A stretch of DNA of 64,000 bases from Anopheles merus. Lineage: Eukaryota; Arthropoda; Insecta; Diptera; Culicidae. The position numbers were made by a program, and so were the translations under genes. The notes under the pieces were generated by a model. The model saw nothing but the letters and a program-made list of their open reading frames with translations. It was not told where the DNA came from and did no database searches. Shown one piece after another: positions 14,001-28,500 of the stretch (positions are counted from its first letter, which is position 1; each line of letters opens with the position of its first letter). The stretch spans positions 39,196,442 through 39,260,441 of the forward strand of contig NC_054082.1 of the NCBI RefSeq assembly GCF_017562075.2. The letters are read 5' to 3'.

Positions 14001-16362
14001 TTTACTATGGAACTATATTGTAATAGTAGCAATTATTAGAAAAGGAAAAAAGGCCAATGCTCACAAGAGCGGGCTACTGCTGCCTTGAAATGCTGGCAGT
14101 GCTCTTTGTTTTTTGCTCAGACAATATTAACAGCCATGTATTGTAGGTCACTTTAGGCATACTGTGCTCATTACACCGACCTGGAAAGTTGTGAGAAAAT
14201 GGACTTAATGAAAAAACAAAGTTCCTTTGTTCTGAGATGAAAGTGGCGCTGCTAATGCATCGGCCTTGCACAAGCTTGCCGTAAGCCTCGTCTCGGAACG
14301 AACGTTCGGTCACATCGATATTCGGCACTCTGCATTGCCTGGTGAGCAGCTTGCAGTGCCAAAATTACAGTACTGGCAGTACCGGCTTGTTGTTATGTTG
14401 TTTGGTAAACCAGCATGTTGAAGCATTGTGTGCTCACCTCTTTCATGTTTGTACAGGGGCGATTGTCTTGCACCTGTTTGCTAGTTAAACTGTATACCAG
14501 GTATACCATGTGGAGGCTTAGATTAAACATCTTTTAGGGTTGTGCGTATGTGTATGGGCACGTATATTATATTTCCCACATTTATTTTGCCCTGTTTCCG
14601 GCTTTACTAAATGAGTTAATTTAAATGTGTGTGTTTTTGTTGTTGTTGTTGGGAATGGTGTGTTGTTATGAAATTAAACAGTCGCTATTAAAAATGGCCG
14701 CATTTCCGAAATGGGATTGTTTCAAAATGGGCGTTGGCGAGATATGATATTAGCAATTCTATTATTTATAGAGAAATTAATTTGCATATGATAGCGATAG
14801 TAACAACCGTTTCGTTTGCTTTTTTTTGAGCGCGTCCGCTCCACAAAACATCACCACCACCAGCACCAAAACAATACGGTGAAATGGCACGACCACGAGG
14901 ATAAGTCAGGAGATCGTGCGAATAAATCATCCATATTAGCGCTTGGGTACGGTGCAAGCACCGCAGACGAGTAGTGATGGGCACAGCACACGGATGCACC
15001 GCAGGATAGGGGAGGGGGGGGGGCAAAGCGGGCGTTTCGGGGGTGGGAACAACCATCGGGCCATTGTTTTGTGCAATCTTTTCAAACATCAGGACTGAAA
15101 CGAGATTTTAATTAATACGTATTCCAACCGAAATGAACTGTAAACCACATTATTAAGCCGGGGTCGGTTCGTTCATCACAGCCAGGTGATATTGACGGTG
15201 GCGTCGCAATGGTGTCGGGAGTGCTGCGCGGTAATGCTGCGGTGAAACGAAGTTTGCAAGTGATTGAAAATCATGTACCGGCAACGATTTAGGACACTTG
15301 CAGCGTTACATCCTGAACGCCTGCATTCACGGTGCAGCACAGGAACAGAAATGCATGAGCGTATGCATGCATGCATGCATGCACTCGCATGGCAGGACGA
15401 ATATGCCAGGTGTGCTATTGTAATTATGAACAGTTTAATTAGATTGCACCACCTGGAGCTGGGAGTGCTGGGAGAGAAATGAATGCTAAACACGCAATAC
15501 TGCGTGGAGCAATGGTGTATAGCGGGTCGTATACACACAGCACAATGTGTACATTCTGTGAATGGCTCTCGATTTAGCGAATATAAACTGAATCATTTCA
15601 GGGCTATCACACAATCAAAATTTCAATCGCACACGAATCACAATGATTATTGATGTATTAAAATATCCTGATTGAGGGTGAGCTTGTGTATGTTGCTTGG
15701 AAAATGATAAACCATAAGCTGAGAGGTATTTTGGACCGCATTTATTCAAACGATACCCTCAACAAACTGCTTTAAAACATGGGCTTTTTATTTTAATTTA
15801 TCAATCATACCATAAGCCCGTTTTACCGTAGGCCGTACGCCAAAGAAAACTACCAGATCAAACTGGGAAGCATAACAACACTGTTGTATGTTTTCCTTGC
15901 CCTTCACACTTCACTTACCATCCGTAATGAAAACTGACGTATCGTGTTTCTCCCCACTGGGTCACGAATACGACTCATACCACGCCACCGTTTAACCTAT
16001 ACCGCTGTATGGCAATGGGATCCCAGAAAGGGGAAATTTTTCATTCGCACGCAACGTAGAGCTTCACCGCATCACCCGCGTGCAGGTGGAAAAAAATGGG
16101 TAAAAAATAGCAAAATAACGAAAATAACATCCACCGCGTAAAAAGTCGAAACAGATTGAAATGTGCTTCTCAGTTGGCGTTGATGCGTTTGCTTCTGTGT
16201 GTGAGTGTGTGTGTGTTTTTTTCTCGAACAAATTAATTCCTGCGGGAGGCCACAATTTGCCGGGAATTGGCAGCACGAGGTATGTTTTTATTCGCCTTGC
16301 GCACAAAAGCGGCTGAAAAGAACAGAATGAAAAATCAGACACACACACACACATAAAGGTAG
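11044..16362. other. Gene-free stretch
   Basis: Mixed-composition intergenic DNA with ATGC and G-run repeats and no recognisable exon. The GC-rich part at 12.5-13.7 kb gives chance ORFs. Confidence 0.5.
15362..15382. repeat. (ATGC)5 tandem repeat
   Basis: Self-complementary TATGCATGCATGC tract of about five units. Confidence 0.95.
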
Positions 16363-17043
16363 CAAAGCCCAGTGACTGGGACCTACTTCATGGACGGCAC
16401 TGCAGTTAATCGACAGAATCATGCCAAAGACCTGGGCGTTCTGCTTGACTCTAGTTTGAACTTTAAACAGCATATCGATGACGTTGTAGCCAGAGGAAAT
16501 CAATTACTTGGCGTGGTTATCCGGACAACTAATGAATTCCGTAACCCCATGTGCATTAAAGCTGTGTACAACTGCATCGTTCGTTCGGTTCTGGAATATT
16601 CGTGCGTAGTCTGGAGCCCAACTACCGCTTCTTCAATTGCTCGACTTGAGGCGATTCAACGTAAGCTCACGAGATATGCCCTACGCCTACTTCCCTGGCA
16701 GGATCGCAATAATCTTCCTCCGTATGCTGCGCGGTGCCGTCTTCTAGGCCTTGAACCTCTTTCGGTTAGAAGACGCAATGCACAGTGCTCTTTCATCGCT
16801 GGATTGCTAAATGGCTCTATCGACTCATCGCCTTTGTTGCATCGAGTCGATATCTATGCACCATCCCGAACACTTAGGTCTAGAGAAACTCTACGGCTCG
16901 CTCAACCCCGTTCCAGTGCTGGTCGGTCTGACCCTATGTTCCGCATGTCGGCTGTCTTCAACACTGTCTCGGATTGCTTCGACTTCGATATCTCAACTCA
17001 GTGCTTCAAGGAACGTCTCCGGCTTTTGCCGTGGCCGCAGTGA
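16363..17043 (+). pseudogene. Reverse transcriptase C-terminal fragment (dead LINE copy)
   Basis: About 226 codons, open to the stop. KDLGVLLDSSLNFKQHID is the characteristic block after the RT fingers/palm in Jockey- and CR1-clade elements. VYNCIVRSVLEYSCVVWSP and IARLEAIQRKLTRYALR are the thumb/connection motifs of the same clades. The catalytic palm motif (F/YADD), the endonuclease and ORF1 are all absent, so this copy cannot move by itself. The lack of frameshifts in the remaining part suggests a fairly young insertion. Confidence 0.85.
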
Positions 17044-17174
17044 ATTGCGATGTAAATCTTATTTTTGCTATGTATTTTTTTTTTCTCAATTGAACTGTTA
17101 CATCTTAATTAGGCCATACGGCCCGTTGAAGATTAAATAAATAATAATAATAATAAAAAAAAAAAAAAAAAAAA
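16363..17174 (+). mobile_element. 5'-truncated non-LTR retrotransposon (Jockey/CR1-like)
   Basis: The fragment begins inside the reverse transcriptase, just after an AC repeat and an in-frame TAG, and runs through the stop codon at 17041-17043. A short 3' UTR contains the palindrome GGCCATACGGCC, then AATAA/TAA repeats and a run of about 21 A (to 17174). Truncation at the 5' end and an A-rich 3' end are typical of target-primed reverse transcription. No clear target-site duplication is visible. Confidence 0.85.
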
Positions 17175-18926
17175 TGGTGGATTTTAAGTATAAATTGCTT
17201 CCCGGAATAAAACTGTTGACTGCAGAGCAATTTTACTAAAAAAATCATCAAACAAAATCGATCAAAAGCGCAAAGCAACAAAAGGGTGGCGGGTTTTTGA
17301 AACTCTTTAGCAGCGTGCTGTAGCCATGCTGGGCCATATCTTACGCTTGAAGTTCTTATAATATCAGCAATTCTCGCATCTACCACATCACAAGTATCGA
17401 CAGCAGCAGAATAAGATGGCAGTGGATATATTTTTAAATTAATTTTCCAGGAAAATATCAAAGCTCTGACTGTCGAACCTTGGAGCAGAGTTTGCAGAGC
17501 GCTGTACCATAGCGGACTGAAGCGACAGCAAGGGAAGCTGAATAATGCTTTCCCAAAATTCTCTGCAACATGATGCTAGTCTCTTGGGATCCATAAAATT
17601 GTTGAGTGTAATTAAAACTGATTCTGCTGCAGTACCTGCTTGCGGATGGGTGTGACAGCGTGGCGGTGCGATTAGTGTAAGGCGGATGGAACAAAAATGC
17701 CATCACCTGTCGACAGCACGGGCACACAAATACACACCGCGCGAGCGGTAATTGAAAATTACACGGTTCGATCTTATCTTACCGATGGGCAATGATTTAA
17801 TAGGTGCTCTGAAAAGCTGTCCTTGCTGAAAGCCACGTCCCCTGTTGATAGTAAAATTAAACGTCCGTCGCTTGCCGCACCATGGGTACAGCGCGCATGC
17901 TACTCTCGAATGGATTGATTTATGGGAAGATTTATGACGCAAAAATGTCTTGTCCCTCACGTGATTTGAACGTGAATGGTAATTCAGTTGGTAGCGAAAC
18001 CAAAGGTTGGTCAAAGGTTTTCCGTAATTAGGGACGGACCAATGCGGATGCAGCAACTCGAAGCTAGCTGGCGTGACTGACTGTTTTTATGTTTGCAACT
18101 ACAAGGTGCCGAGAAGCTGAATAGCATAAAGACAAAGGAAAAAGGATCAATTTTATGCTGCTGACAACAGCAAGCCCCACCTGCAAACGGCAGCCACCGA
18201 GGACATAATTAATGATATGTTTATTACCCATCAGAACCAACGCCTCTCAACAGCCGGACACTGGCCAACTCAGGGGGGCGCACACGCCATCGACCCAGCT
18301 ATGGGTAAATGATTGATGCCAGCCAGGGTGACCTTTTCGCTGTTTTCGACACGAGCAACAGGCAGCAACATACCCCCTTGAGTCTTCCGGGACCGTGGTT
18401 AGGGAAACTTTCTGGTAGGGGTGGTTAGTTGATCATGGCTAACTGGAGAACGTCGTGCACCAGCCTACGAGGCGAGAGGCTATAAGGTGACAACAGCAAA
18501 AGGCAAACCCAACAAAACACACTCCATCCAAGCGCATCAGTTTTTGCTTTGAGATATACGAGCTGATAATTAAGCCAATCATTCTAATAACCGGCAAATA
18601 GCGACTAAAGTTTGCCCTGACAGAGAGCAAGTTTTGTGCTTGAAAATGAACTCTTCGTTTACGGCGCGAGAGAGCTGGGCGGGAATTTGTTCTGCATGTT
18701 TTAATAATTTGGATAGCAGCAAAGTTTGCTGAATTTTTTCATTCTTTTCCGACTTTGATCTTTACATCTTGCAAGCTCAAATGACGCATTTAAGGTACAT
18801 TCAATCGTTTTGCCGGTGTGGTTAAGATTAAATGAAAGATAAATCTGTACCGTATAGCAAGTGGCCGCCCTGGTCGATATAATCTTCTCGAAAGCTGACA
18901 CACTTGCTGGTTGCAGTGTTGATGTA

Positions 18927-18928
<2 letters not shown>

Positions 18929-18999
<71 letters not shown>
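18929..18999. repeat. (TG)35 microsatellite
   Basis: 71 bp of perfect TG repeat, the longest perfect dinucleotide tract in the window. It generates spurious Cys-Val or His-Thr ORFs on both strands. Confidence 0.98.
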
Positions 19000-19001
<2 letters not shown>

Positions 19002-22000
19002 CTTCCTGCTGGCAGCATCGTTGGCAAAAGGAAACGCACCGGCAAACCGGCCGGTGGCAGCAGCAAAGAGCGGAAGTGCGCCCACAAGTGCGTACATCTT
19101 GTTTGATATGATTTTCAATCCGCTCATGCTTGCTCGCTCGGTGGCCTGCTAGGGCTGGCGCAGGGGAATGGAAATTTTCCAGAAAAGGAAGATTAATTAA
19201 ACATCATTCCTCCGGCTGGCGATCCGCTTCTGGCGCGGGAGCACATCATCTTATCGCACTGTGGAAGCGTGCGCGAGTACGCCGGGAGGCTCTCCCGCTT
19301 TAATTAATTGCATTATACAGATCGTTGCTGGTGGGTTGCCTGAGTTTATGTTTCGAGAGAATTAGCGCCCGAGCTGAGCCATGAAATTGGCCCACGCAGG
19401 CCCGTAGTTCGTTGGTGCAAATGACATGGTGAAAGGTAGGCATTTTTTTCTTCCTCGCTTAAACTACTGCAGGTAATATTTTACATAATTGGTATTCGTT
19501 AACGTGTCAGGTTTTGGAGAGTGATGATTTTGCTTTCCGAACTACGAAGGACTATCGAGATAGGAATGCGATAATTTCGTTGGAATTGTAATTAATATGT
19601 CTGCAACAAAATATTACGTGTTATTATAATTATTATTTTATTTACATTATGGACCCTGATGTCATTTTCACATCTGGAAAAATGAATGTTTAATGATAGA
19701 AAACCATTAAGTTTAACAGCAATTTTTAAACAAAAACTTTCAAAGGATGTCATCATTGAAAAAATGTTAATATTGCTAGAGATGCTCTAATATATTACAA
19801 ATCAGGCTAGTAATGTTTAAAATATTTTATTCCTCATAGATTATGTGATGTAAATATTATTGCATCTCATATATACTCGTTATCTTAATCGTTAATCTAA
19901 AATACAATTTTTGGTAGATGAATTTAAGCAAAATGAAATAGCCAGGTACCTTTACTCATATGCTTAAAAAGTTTCAATAAAAGTGATTTGTACAACTATC
20001 GATTAATTAAATCATAAAAAATACACGACATACAAGAAAGGTCCTTATAGGACACAAAATTCGTAACACTAGTTGTTGAAGCTGTCCGCATTCGTCTCTA
20101 AACGGTTCGTTTGATAATGGCTGCTTAAAAATTCATTCAACATTAACGGCTTATAATAGAATCGTCTGTGTTAAAGCTTAAGCTATCAGCTCGATCGCTC
20201 GATTTTACCGAAAGGCGTCTGTCGAAGCGTACAACAGGATAAAGGTGGTGGTACATACGATCAATACATGTCTGCAATTTCAAGACACTCGGTATCCATA
20301 TCCTTACCCAGCCATGCAGTCTCACACATGCAGGGAATGAATTTAGCACCACACGATACATGCTCAATGTCATGCTGGTTTGACGATCCCCATTCAGCGC
20401 ATTTCAACCATAACCATAGCCGGTAACAAAACGGCAACAAACAAGAGGTTCAGGGAGGGTGAGGATTTGCACATCAGGGGATATCCCGACAGGCGGTGCA
20501 TTCCAGACATACGAACAATTTGCACTCGCACAGTGATGGAACGGGCAGCTCACAGCCCGTGGCTAACGGTGTTGGTGTTGGGTTGCAATCGATTTTACTT
20601 TTGTATTATTTAAGGATTCATGGGGTAAAATGCCCCACTCAAGGAAAATTTATTTATTTTAAAAGAATCTAGCTAGCGATTCTTGATATTATCAATTAAT
20701 ATGGTTTTTACACATAGCCGCAATGTTTTAATCTGTTTTGAAATGTTTGTCATTTTCGTTATTTTTTTTTAATTTTTCGTAAAAGCGGCTTAGTTGGCTG
20801 TATCACTGAATACATAATTTTCTAAACAAATCAATTTTGCAACGATTTTGTTATCAGCTTGGTCCAAAACACACCTGAGCCGGGTTAAAATTCATCATAA
20901 CAAAAAGGCAAAACGCAAGGCAAATGCATTTTTGATAAAAATATGCATACTGATCGAAACATTTATGTGCGGTTTGAAGCTCTTTTTATAATACATAGTT
21001 CAATGAATTCCACGAATAAAAAAGAACGATTTTCGGACATTTATCCCTTAACGAAACAATAAGGTGCGTTTTGGCCCAAAAGTGCATATTACCCCAGCAA
21101 CCCCTACGTAGCTTTTCAGTTGCTTTGCGTCGTTGATGTATGCTTCCATTCACAACCGAAGGTAGAAGTGGATACTATTTCGAAACCATGTCAAACGCTT
21201 TTGTTGTCCACATGCTGATTCATCGATTGTTATAGTGCTCCGCAACCTTCTGTAGACAAGCTTTTTTAATATTACGATAGTTTCGCAAGCTTAGTTTTAT
21301 AGGGTTTTATTAGGCCTCAATTTAACGATGGATCAAATAGTCCGTCGAATTAAAAAGAAAGCTCTAGTTCTTTTTAAATAGCAACCAAGGCAACCAAGGT
21401 AGTCAAGTATTTCAAAACGTGTTTCGATAGTCAAATCATGAATTTGCCATGAAATCCGACAATCTGCTCAATTCAGAATTCCGGTTAAAAATGGTTATTT
21501 GCGTCTTTGCGGAGCAAAACATTGCCGACCTCTGATTTGCCCGAAACAAAAATAAATGGTTTGAAAAAGGGTGGAAATAAAGCTCAGGTACGATTCAGTT
21601 TGGACGTCATCTCCTGGTATGCTCGGAACAGTGCCTTGTGTCTTCAATGCGCAATCGATGCATGCATCGACCTTCCAAGGATTGAAGTAGTATTTGCCCA
21701 CCTGCCTGTGTCAGTAGCTAAATACTGCCTCACCAAACTGACAATGGAGACAGCGGGAGATGGGAAAGTGCAACACCTCTGTTATACGGCTCATTGGATT
21801 GTGGTTTTGCGAGTCAAACCACTGGAAAATATGTGTCTCGTCGAATTACGTTTACTGCTTGATAGCGTACGTACCCAAAATGCTCCAAAGCGTGACATAA
21901 ATATAGGCAAATGCTTGTTTTGCATGGAGTGTTTGAGGGTATATTTCTTACTTGAATTGTATAAAAGTCTAAATATGCTATGTGTTTGTGTTCGCGATAG

Positions 22001-24292
22001 TGCAACACCGCTCGCCGCATTGACCGCAAGTGTGGATTAAAAAATAATTACCTCAGTAAGCTGTGGTTTGCTGCAAATATAAACATAAGCGCCGCGTGGA
22101 ACACGCGAATGCATGCATCAAATGCACTCGTTACGAATGGCAATCGGGTGACTGTTGCGTGTATTGAAGTAAAAGCTTTTTTACACCTTTTAACAATACT
22201 CGGAAGCGGCCCAAACGGGCGTATTGAAATGGTTGACCTCGTTTCCGTAGACGACATGGGATGAAAGTGCTTTAGCACTAAAATAAGGCATTTCAGTGCA
22301 AATGGTGTGCGGTTTGCGCGGTTCCATTTTAAAAGGCGTTTGTTTTACGCAAATGCTCTCGCAACACAAGCCACAAGATGACAAGTGTTTCATGCGTGCC
22401 GCAATCGTTACGAATAAAAAAGCAATAACTCTTCACGAAATGTTGCCTCCCCAACAATCGTCCAATTGCTTGCAATGGGGTAGATTAGAAATTGCGAAGG
22501 AAGCGACAACTGTGGGACAAATTTATAGCCCCCTTGAAATCACTCAGGCGTAACATATTGAAGGGTTATTTCATTTCGGCGCATTACATAATTTAACTGC
22601 ACTCACCGCTGTCAGTACGCAAATGGAGATCGCACAAGTACGGTACGATAAATTGAGCAATCGATTAAGACACGGCGGAAACACAGCGCTGCAGTGGCGC
22701 AGTAGTCAGCCACCGAACTTCAGGCGGGCATTCAATTTCAACACCACACCGTGCGGACAAAACCACAGAACATCGAAAAGACACGTGCCAAGCGCGAGCA
22801 AATCGGAGTTTTCGGGGCAAGAAAGTTTTGCGGGGCCAGGCAGCATTTCCGAACCCACCGAAGGAGAAGTGGATGTGGCAGCAAACCATAAATCATGGTC
22901 ACTTCACCCGGAGCGACTCGCCGGCTCAAGGGGGAAGATTTGTTGAACAACCGGAATCAAATCCGGAATTTAGAGTCTCATAAAAAGGAAATAAAACTTC
23001 GCGCAGGACTTGCAGTGAAACGGGCGGAAGTAGAATGGAGGCACACCATTTTTGGGGAAAGTAATTTACTTTTACTTAAGGGTTTTGCTTGTTTCGTGTT
23101 CGTGTCTTTTCCCCCCCCTTCTTTATGCCTTCGCCCGAGCCATCGCAAATAAAAAAAATACAATGATCCTTCGTAAAGTCCTCGCTATGTAAAAAAAGGT
23201 AACCATTTGTTGTGCGCACGGTAGTCCTGCGGGGATCATTGTTGAGCGTTGTCGCTGTCTTTTGGGGATGAGTTTTAAAGGGGATGTTTTCTTGCACTCT
23301 ATGCCTCTCTCTCTCTCACGACCACCATCATCAAACATTGACGAGCGACGCCGCGAGTTGTTGCGTTGCGTATTGGCAATGGTGTCGTTTAGTTGAAGTT
23401 TGCTGCGCTGCGAACGTTGCGTTATGGGCGGTTTTTGACGGTATCGTACCATTGGGGAAACTTTTGTGTGTGGGGTTTTTTGTTGTAGTTGTTTCTGTTA
23501 TTCTGGTTGCTGTTGCCAACTTCCCAGAACTGTTTGATTGTGTTTGCATTGTTAGACGAAGGGCACGAATTTTAACACCATCAACCGGTAGGTGAAAGGT
23601 GTTTAATTTTTCCTCTCCTTTCTGGTCGTTCCGTTCCCTTTTACCGCTTGACACCCGATCGTTTTCTGGTGAACAGTCAAGAATGTTAAATTTACGATGA
23701 CATTCAGAATAAATAATGCAAAATAAAGTCATACAGGGTGAACGATGTGCTGGGGTCAGCAGATTGAAGTTCTAGATTGAAGCTTGAATGGCGGTAGAGG
23801 AAGCTACCAGCGAGAAGGTTTAGCTGGTAGATCCGTTTACGTAGAAGTATGTTAAAACTTATGCTAATTAATTACTGTAGTGATTTTATTTTTATTAATC
23901 TGATGCCAAAGAAAACGGAATTGTGCACAATGGAGTTTCCAGTAAGTTAGTGAAATGCATTGATTTTATTTACAATGTGTACTCACCCGATTTCAATAGC
24001 TTGAATAAATACTTATTATTCAACGTGCAAATTTCCCACACTCGCTTCTCCCCGCAGCAACCATCCCGTGGGTGAACACAACTCGAGTAAGTACACAATC
24101 AATTCAATTTCAACGCTTCCGTCGCCATATTTATTTCGAGCATCGGTTGGAGAACGTTACTTTTCTGTATCTTTGATTCGAGTCATTCGATCCGACCACA
24201 TTGCCTGAAGTCCAACCAATACGCAATCTCGAGCTCCCAGCTTCTGCTTCGAGAGCTTACGGAGTATTTCAGTGTACATTACAGTTTGTGGG

Positions 24293-24317
24293 GTTTGTTT
24301 GTTTGTTTGTTTGTTTG
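24293..24317. repeat. (GTTT)6 tandem repeat
   Basis: Six tandem GTTT units, perfect. Confidence 0.95.
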
Positions 24318-24420
24318 GTTTGTGTGCTTTACAAGTAGTTTAAATTCCCATCAAATTTGTATGTTACGTGTGTTGCTTAGCGTGTGACGTTTTGGTTTTG
24401 CCGTTTCCGTGTTTTTCTTA

Positions 24421-24422
<2 letters not shown>

Positions 24423-24476
<54 letters not shown>
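24423..24476. repeat. (TC)27 microsatellite
   Basis: 54 bp of perfect TC repeat in gene-free DNA about 4 kb downstream of the neuroligin stop. A GTTT repeat lies 106 bp to its left. Confidence 0.98.
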
Positions 24477-24479
<3 letters not shown>

Positions 24480-26858
24480 ACCTTTAGTTTAGCTCATTAA
24501 GTTCGGAAATATTTACAGTGTTAAAAGTAATCTGCACTGCTCTTCTTTGCTTTGTGCCGCATCTTTTGCCGTCCTGGTCGTTTACTGTCTCAACGATATT
24601 TAGTTCCTCCTCTTCTAACATTTGTTCATTGGGTTGGTTTTAGTTTTGCATTGTATACAGAGTTTGCCGAAACGATCTTTCAAACGACTGGTAGTCTACG
24701 GGAGTACGAAAAAGTTGTGTGATGTCGCTTGGAAGAAAGGATGCTAGTAGGTAAGTTAACTCTCACCGAAACGGGTCGAATCATCTCTCTTTCGTGCTTA
24801 ACTTTACGTTTGGAATGAATTTTAAACACACAATTATAGCTATGTTTCGGTGTTGCATTTCTCTGTACCGCTATGCAATTCCTCCTGCAGTCCCTCGGTT
24901 TCACTGTAGCACGTAAGATATAGCAAACCAACGACCTAAATCAACTAGACGACGGCAAACGTAAAAAGAGTATCAGAGAGGGAGCAACGGAAGGAATGCA
25001 TGCGGGTAAATTGTTTCTGTGATGACTGTTACATCTTTATGTGTTTCTTTCTCTAAATCAATTCCACATTTTGCCATGAGTTCGATTATGTGTTTTTTTT
25101 TGGTTAGTGTATGCTCCAGTAAAGGTCACGGATCCTTTGCACTCTGTGAGCATTTCGCACGGAACAGAACGAGAGTTTTGTTCGATAAGGTCAGTCTTTA
25201 GAAATTCTATTAAAATTAAATCGATCATGCTTTAACAAAGATAAAATCTGTTCGAACAACGCGAAAAACTTGCTGCTTCGGTACTACGTGTAGTACGTTT
25301 TGCACGCAGTGTGTTTGCTTATCTATTTAAACAGAATTTCATGTCTCATACGCCGATCACGCCCCCTTATTCGTCAAAGTGTTGTCGTTATTTGTTTTTT
25401 CGTTTTACGAAAGTTAAAAATAATGTTTGCTTTTGATAGGTGTCGTGCTTGGGGCGCGCGACACGCAAACGGATCATTATCCGGTAACGATATTAGACGA
25501 TAACACGGTTCAACGTTAGTTTCCCATTCATTTGAAATTCCCAAAATCCCTCCAAAGTTTCACAAATTTTCCTAAGCTTCTTTCAAAGGGGATTTCTTGC
25601 AGTTGTTTGTTGCGTCACGTTACTCAGTTATTCAACGTTTCAAACAAAGCTAAACAAAGCATGTGCTTATAACAAGCATCTTAAGCACCGTAATCATTCT
25701 ATGTCAAATCATAAAAAATGGGGAAGTGCTTGGCTAGCAAAAACGGCAATTTACCAAAATTACAATCCACTTTTAATGTGTCTGATGGACAACGTTATTA
25801 ATAAAGGCCTGTTGCTCATTTTTGGTCATAATTAAAACTGGTTGTTTTTGTGTGACGGTCCGGGCCTCACTTCATTAACCGTGTGTCCAGGGAAGGGGAT
25901 GGCGTTAGCACCCGGGGGCAAACGAGGGGGAAAAAGCGACACAGGAAATTCCATTCGCAGCGCACAAATCATGAGTCACTGAAAATATGTTTTGCACATA
26001 ATCCAGGGCCGGTGGCAGAACGAACAAAGGCTTTCGGCGTGCCTGGCTGAGCAGCACAAGGTCCATTCCAACGCGCGCTACTAGCAACAATGATAAAAGC
26101 AAGCGAGCAATGAGAAGAAATCAACAACAACAACAGAAGAAAAAAACAACCATCCCCAAATAACATTCCAACCCCTTATCTCGCTCGTTATGGCGGCTTA
26201 TCGAATACTTAATCAAAGATACAACTGTGGCCGGGAAAACTGTGTGCTTGCATATCGCCCGCACCGGCCGTGTTGCGTCTGTGCTGTCGTGGCCCACATT
26301 CATACCGAAACCGGATAACCGGTTGAGGCGCTTTTTGCTTCCCGGTGTACGCCCGCTGGTCGTCCGCCTACCTACGCACCCCGCCCACGGAAAGGAGTTT
26401 ATTATGTACAAAGAGATTTTTATTGTTATTGTTATTATTTCCTAGAATTTATGATGCCGGCTCTTTGGTCCTACATTCAAACAATAGGGCATTATTTCTG
26501 TCCCCATTTCTGCCGCGCCTCGCGCCGGGGCTCAACAGACGGCGAAGGTGTACCAGTATCGGGGGCCAAGGGCAGGGGAAGCTCGAAGGATTTCGGATTA
26601 AGATGGTATCCGGCCGGCACTGGCGGGGCGGGTCAGGCAGCTGAAGGGATGAATGATTCAAGGTAATGAACCCCGGAGCCTGGCACCGGAAAAGAAACCC
26701 ATCGCCCGGGTGCTCCACTGATATCGCTTCCTCCCCTCCCCCGCCCCTCTTCTACCCTTTGGTTAATGCTATCAATCATTCGTGGGAGAACAATGGTTGG
26801 TGAAGCAAATAAATTGCCTGTTCAAACAGTCAAAACACGCCATGCGGGATGATGGAGA

Positions 26859-26873
26859 GGGGGGGGGGGGGGG
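26859..26873. repeat. G15 homopolymer
   Basis: Fifteen G in gene-free DNA. A shorter G10 run occurs at 15014-15023. Confidence 0.95.
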
Positions 26874-27751
26874 CGAGAAGTCTAGGGAGGAATGGTACAG
26901 AAGAAACACAATCCAAGCCGATCGAACAACAGCACGACAAATAGTTGTTCGTTGGTTGTTGGAAGCATTTCATGAGGAAATGATAAAAATTGCACGGTTG
27001 AAAAAAAAACTGCTTACAAACGCACAATTTCTAGGATCTACGCGGTGATGCGGCTCTTAGTTTGCTCGTTTGTCGCCGTTCTTTGCTGCTGTCACTGTTC
27101 AGCAGTACCGTACTGTCAAATAAATAGAACCTCATGCAAGAAGGTACAATATTTTAACGACCTCGCCCTCCCGCAAACATGGCAACGGTGCTAGATTGCT
27201 TTCCCCTTTTCAAGGCCCTTCTTCTCCCAAAGCTGCTATTTGCAAACGAGACGGCAAGTGGCGCGAACAGGGGCGGCAGTGTTAATCGAAAACTGTCGAC
27301 GGTTGAGCGCGCTTGGCAAAAACAAGCCGCTTCGCAAAAATCAAAATATTTTCCAATTATCAGAACGCTTCCGTGCAAGGGCCCCAACCCGCAGCAAACG
27401 GAAGCTTCAGCTCATCCCCATCCCCACGGTCCCGATGGTGCGGCAAAATGTTTTAATCATTAATTTGGCTACTCCGAGATGGGGCGTAAATGAGGCAAGG
27501 CGCGTTGTTGGGCGTTCTTTCAAGGATGGATGGCAAAATTAAGGCTCATCCCATGCCATCTCTTGAGCTCAAGAGCAAAGGCAAAACAGCAGCAAAGGTG
27601 ACCTTTGGCTGGCACTCGCTCATCCGAATCCGAAAGGGGAGGTATCGTGCGCGGGGGGGGGGACTGGGAAAGAGGATAATTTAGCTCAGGAAGTGTCACT
27701 GATAAATCATAAGCGAAAACCGTTCGCCTGACAGAAATGCAAAATTAATGT

Positions 27752-28500
27752 TTTAATTTTACCCGCCCCCGGTGGCGTTTTGCCGTTCGTGCCGGGCATT
27801 CGAGATCGTTGGGTGCGGGAGTGGGTGGAGGGAGGTTGGGGAAACAAAACAGCCCGCCCTATTCTGGCACCGTTCGACATCATTATTGATTAATTACACA
27901 CCTGCTTCTGGCAACGAACCAGCATTGGGGAGGCTGCTAACAACGGACAGCCGGAAGGATCCTTCCTGCGCGTTATCACCGCCGCTATCGTCAATCGCCC
28001 TTGGAAAACTTCACTTTCGCACACTTTGATGCAAACATACACACACACTCACACACACACACATACACAAACAGTGGTGGACATGGTCGGCTTGTTTTCG
28101 GCTAAAAATTGGCTTCGCTCCTGCACTGGCTGGCCCGAACCGTCCCAGCGAGTGTGCTGGGGCCGAGCATCCCCTGGTTTGCACTAATTATTCATAACCT
28201 ATTGAAATTCATCATTACCATCCGCTCTCTTGGGCTTGCGCGTGGTAGTGACCGTACCCCGGGGGGGGCCCTCCAACAGCCGGGTTGTTGCCACTGAAAA
28301 GAAGACCACGCGCCACCGGGCGCCTCCATCCGACGTTTGCGTCCGCTACAGGGCGGCTACAGGGCGGTCATGGCGCCATCAAACGCCAGGCTCCTGCCGT
28401 CGCCCAGGCAGTTCATCAGTATGTTCCGACCGTGGTCGTGGTCATCGTCGTCCGGGGCAGCCACTACCGTTCGGTCCTCGAGAGCGAACGACACTTAACG
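27752..28500 (-). other. Probable neuroligin 3' untranslated region
   Basis: Downstream of the TGA there is no continuation of coding sequence. The first poly-A-signal-like hexamer on the minus strand is ATTAAA at 27752-27757, in a T-rich setting. Another ATTAAA lies at 27452-27457 and an AATAAA at about 26398-26403. Which is used cannot be told. A CA-rich stretch (28040-28070) lies inside. Confidence 0.25.

Larger units (their letters stand above)
17175..27751. other. Gene-free stretch downstream of the neuroligin
   Basis: Contains the TG, GTTT and TC microsatellites. AT-rich at 19.6-20.1 and 20.6-21.4 kb, GC-rich at 26.2-27.7 kb. No exon recognised. The right part may still be neuroligin 3' UTR. 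Confidence 0.5.

Noticed and set aside
18701..19152. ORFs with long His-Thr or Cys-Val runs
   Set aside because: They are translations of the TG microsatellite.
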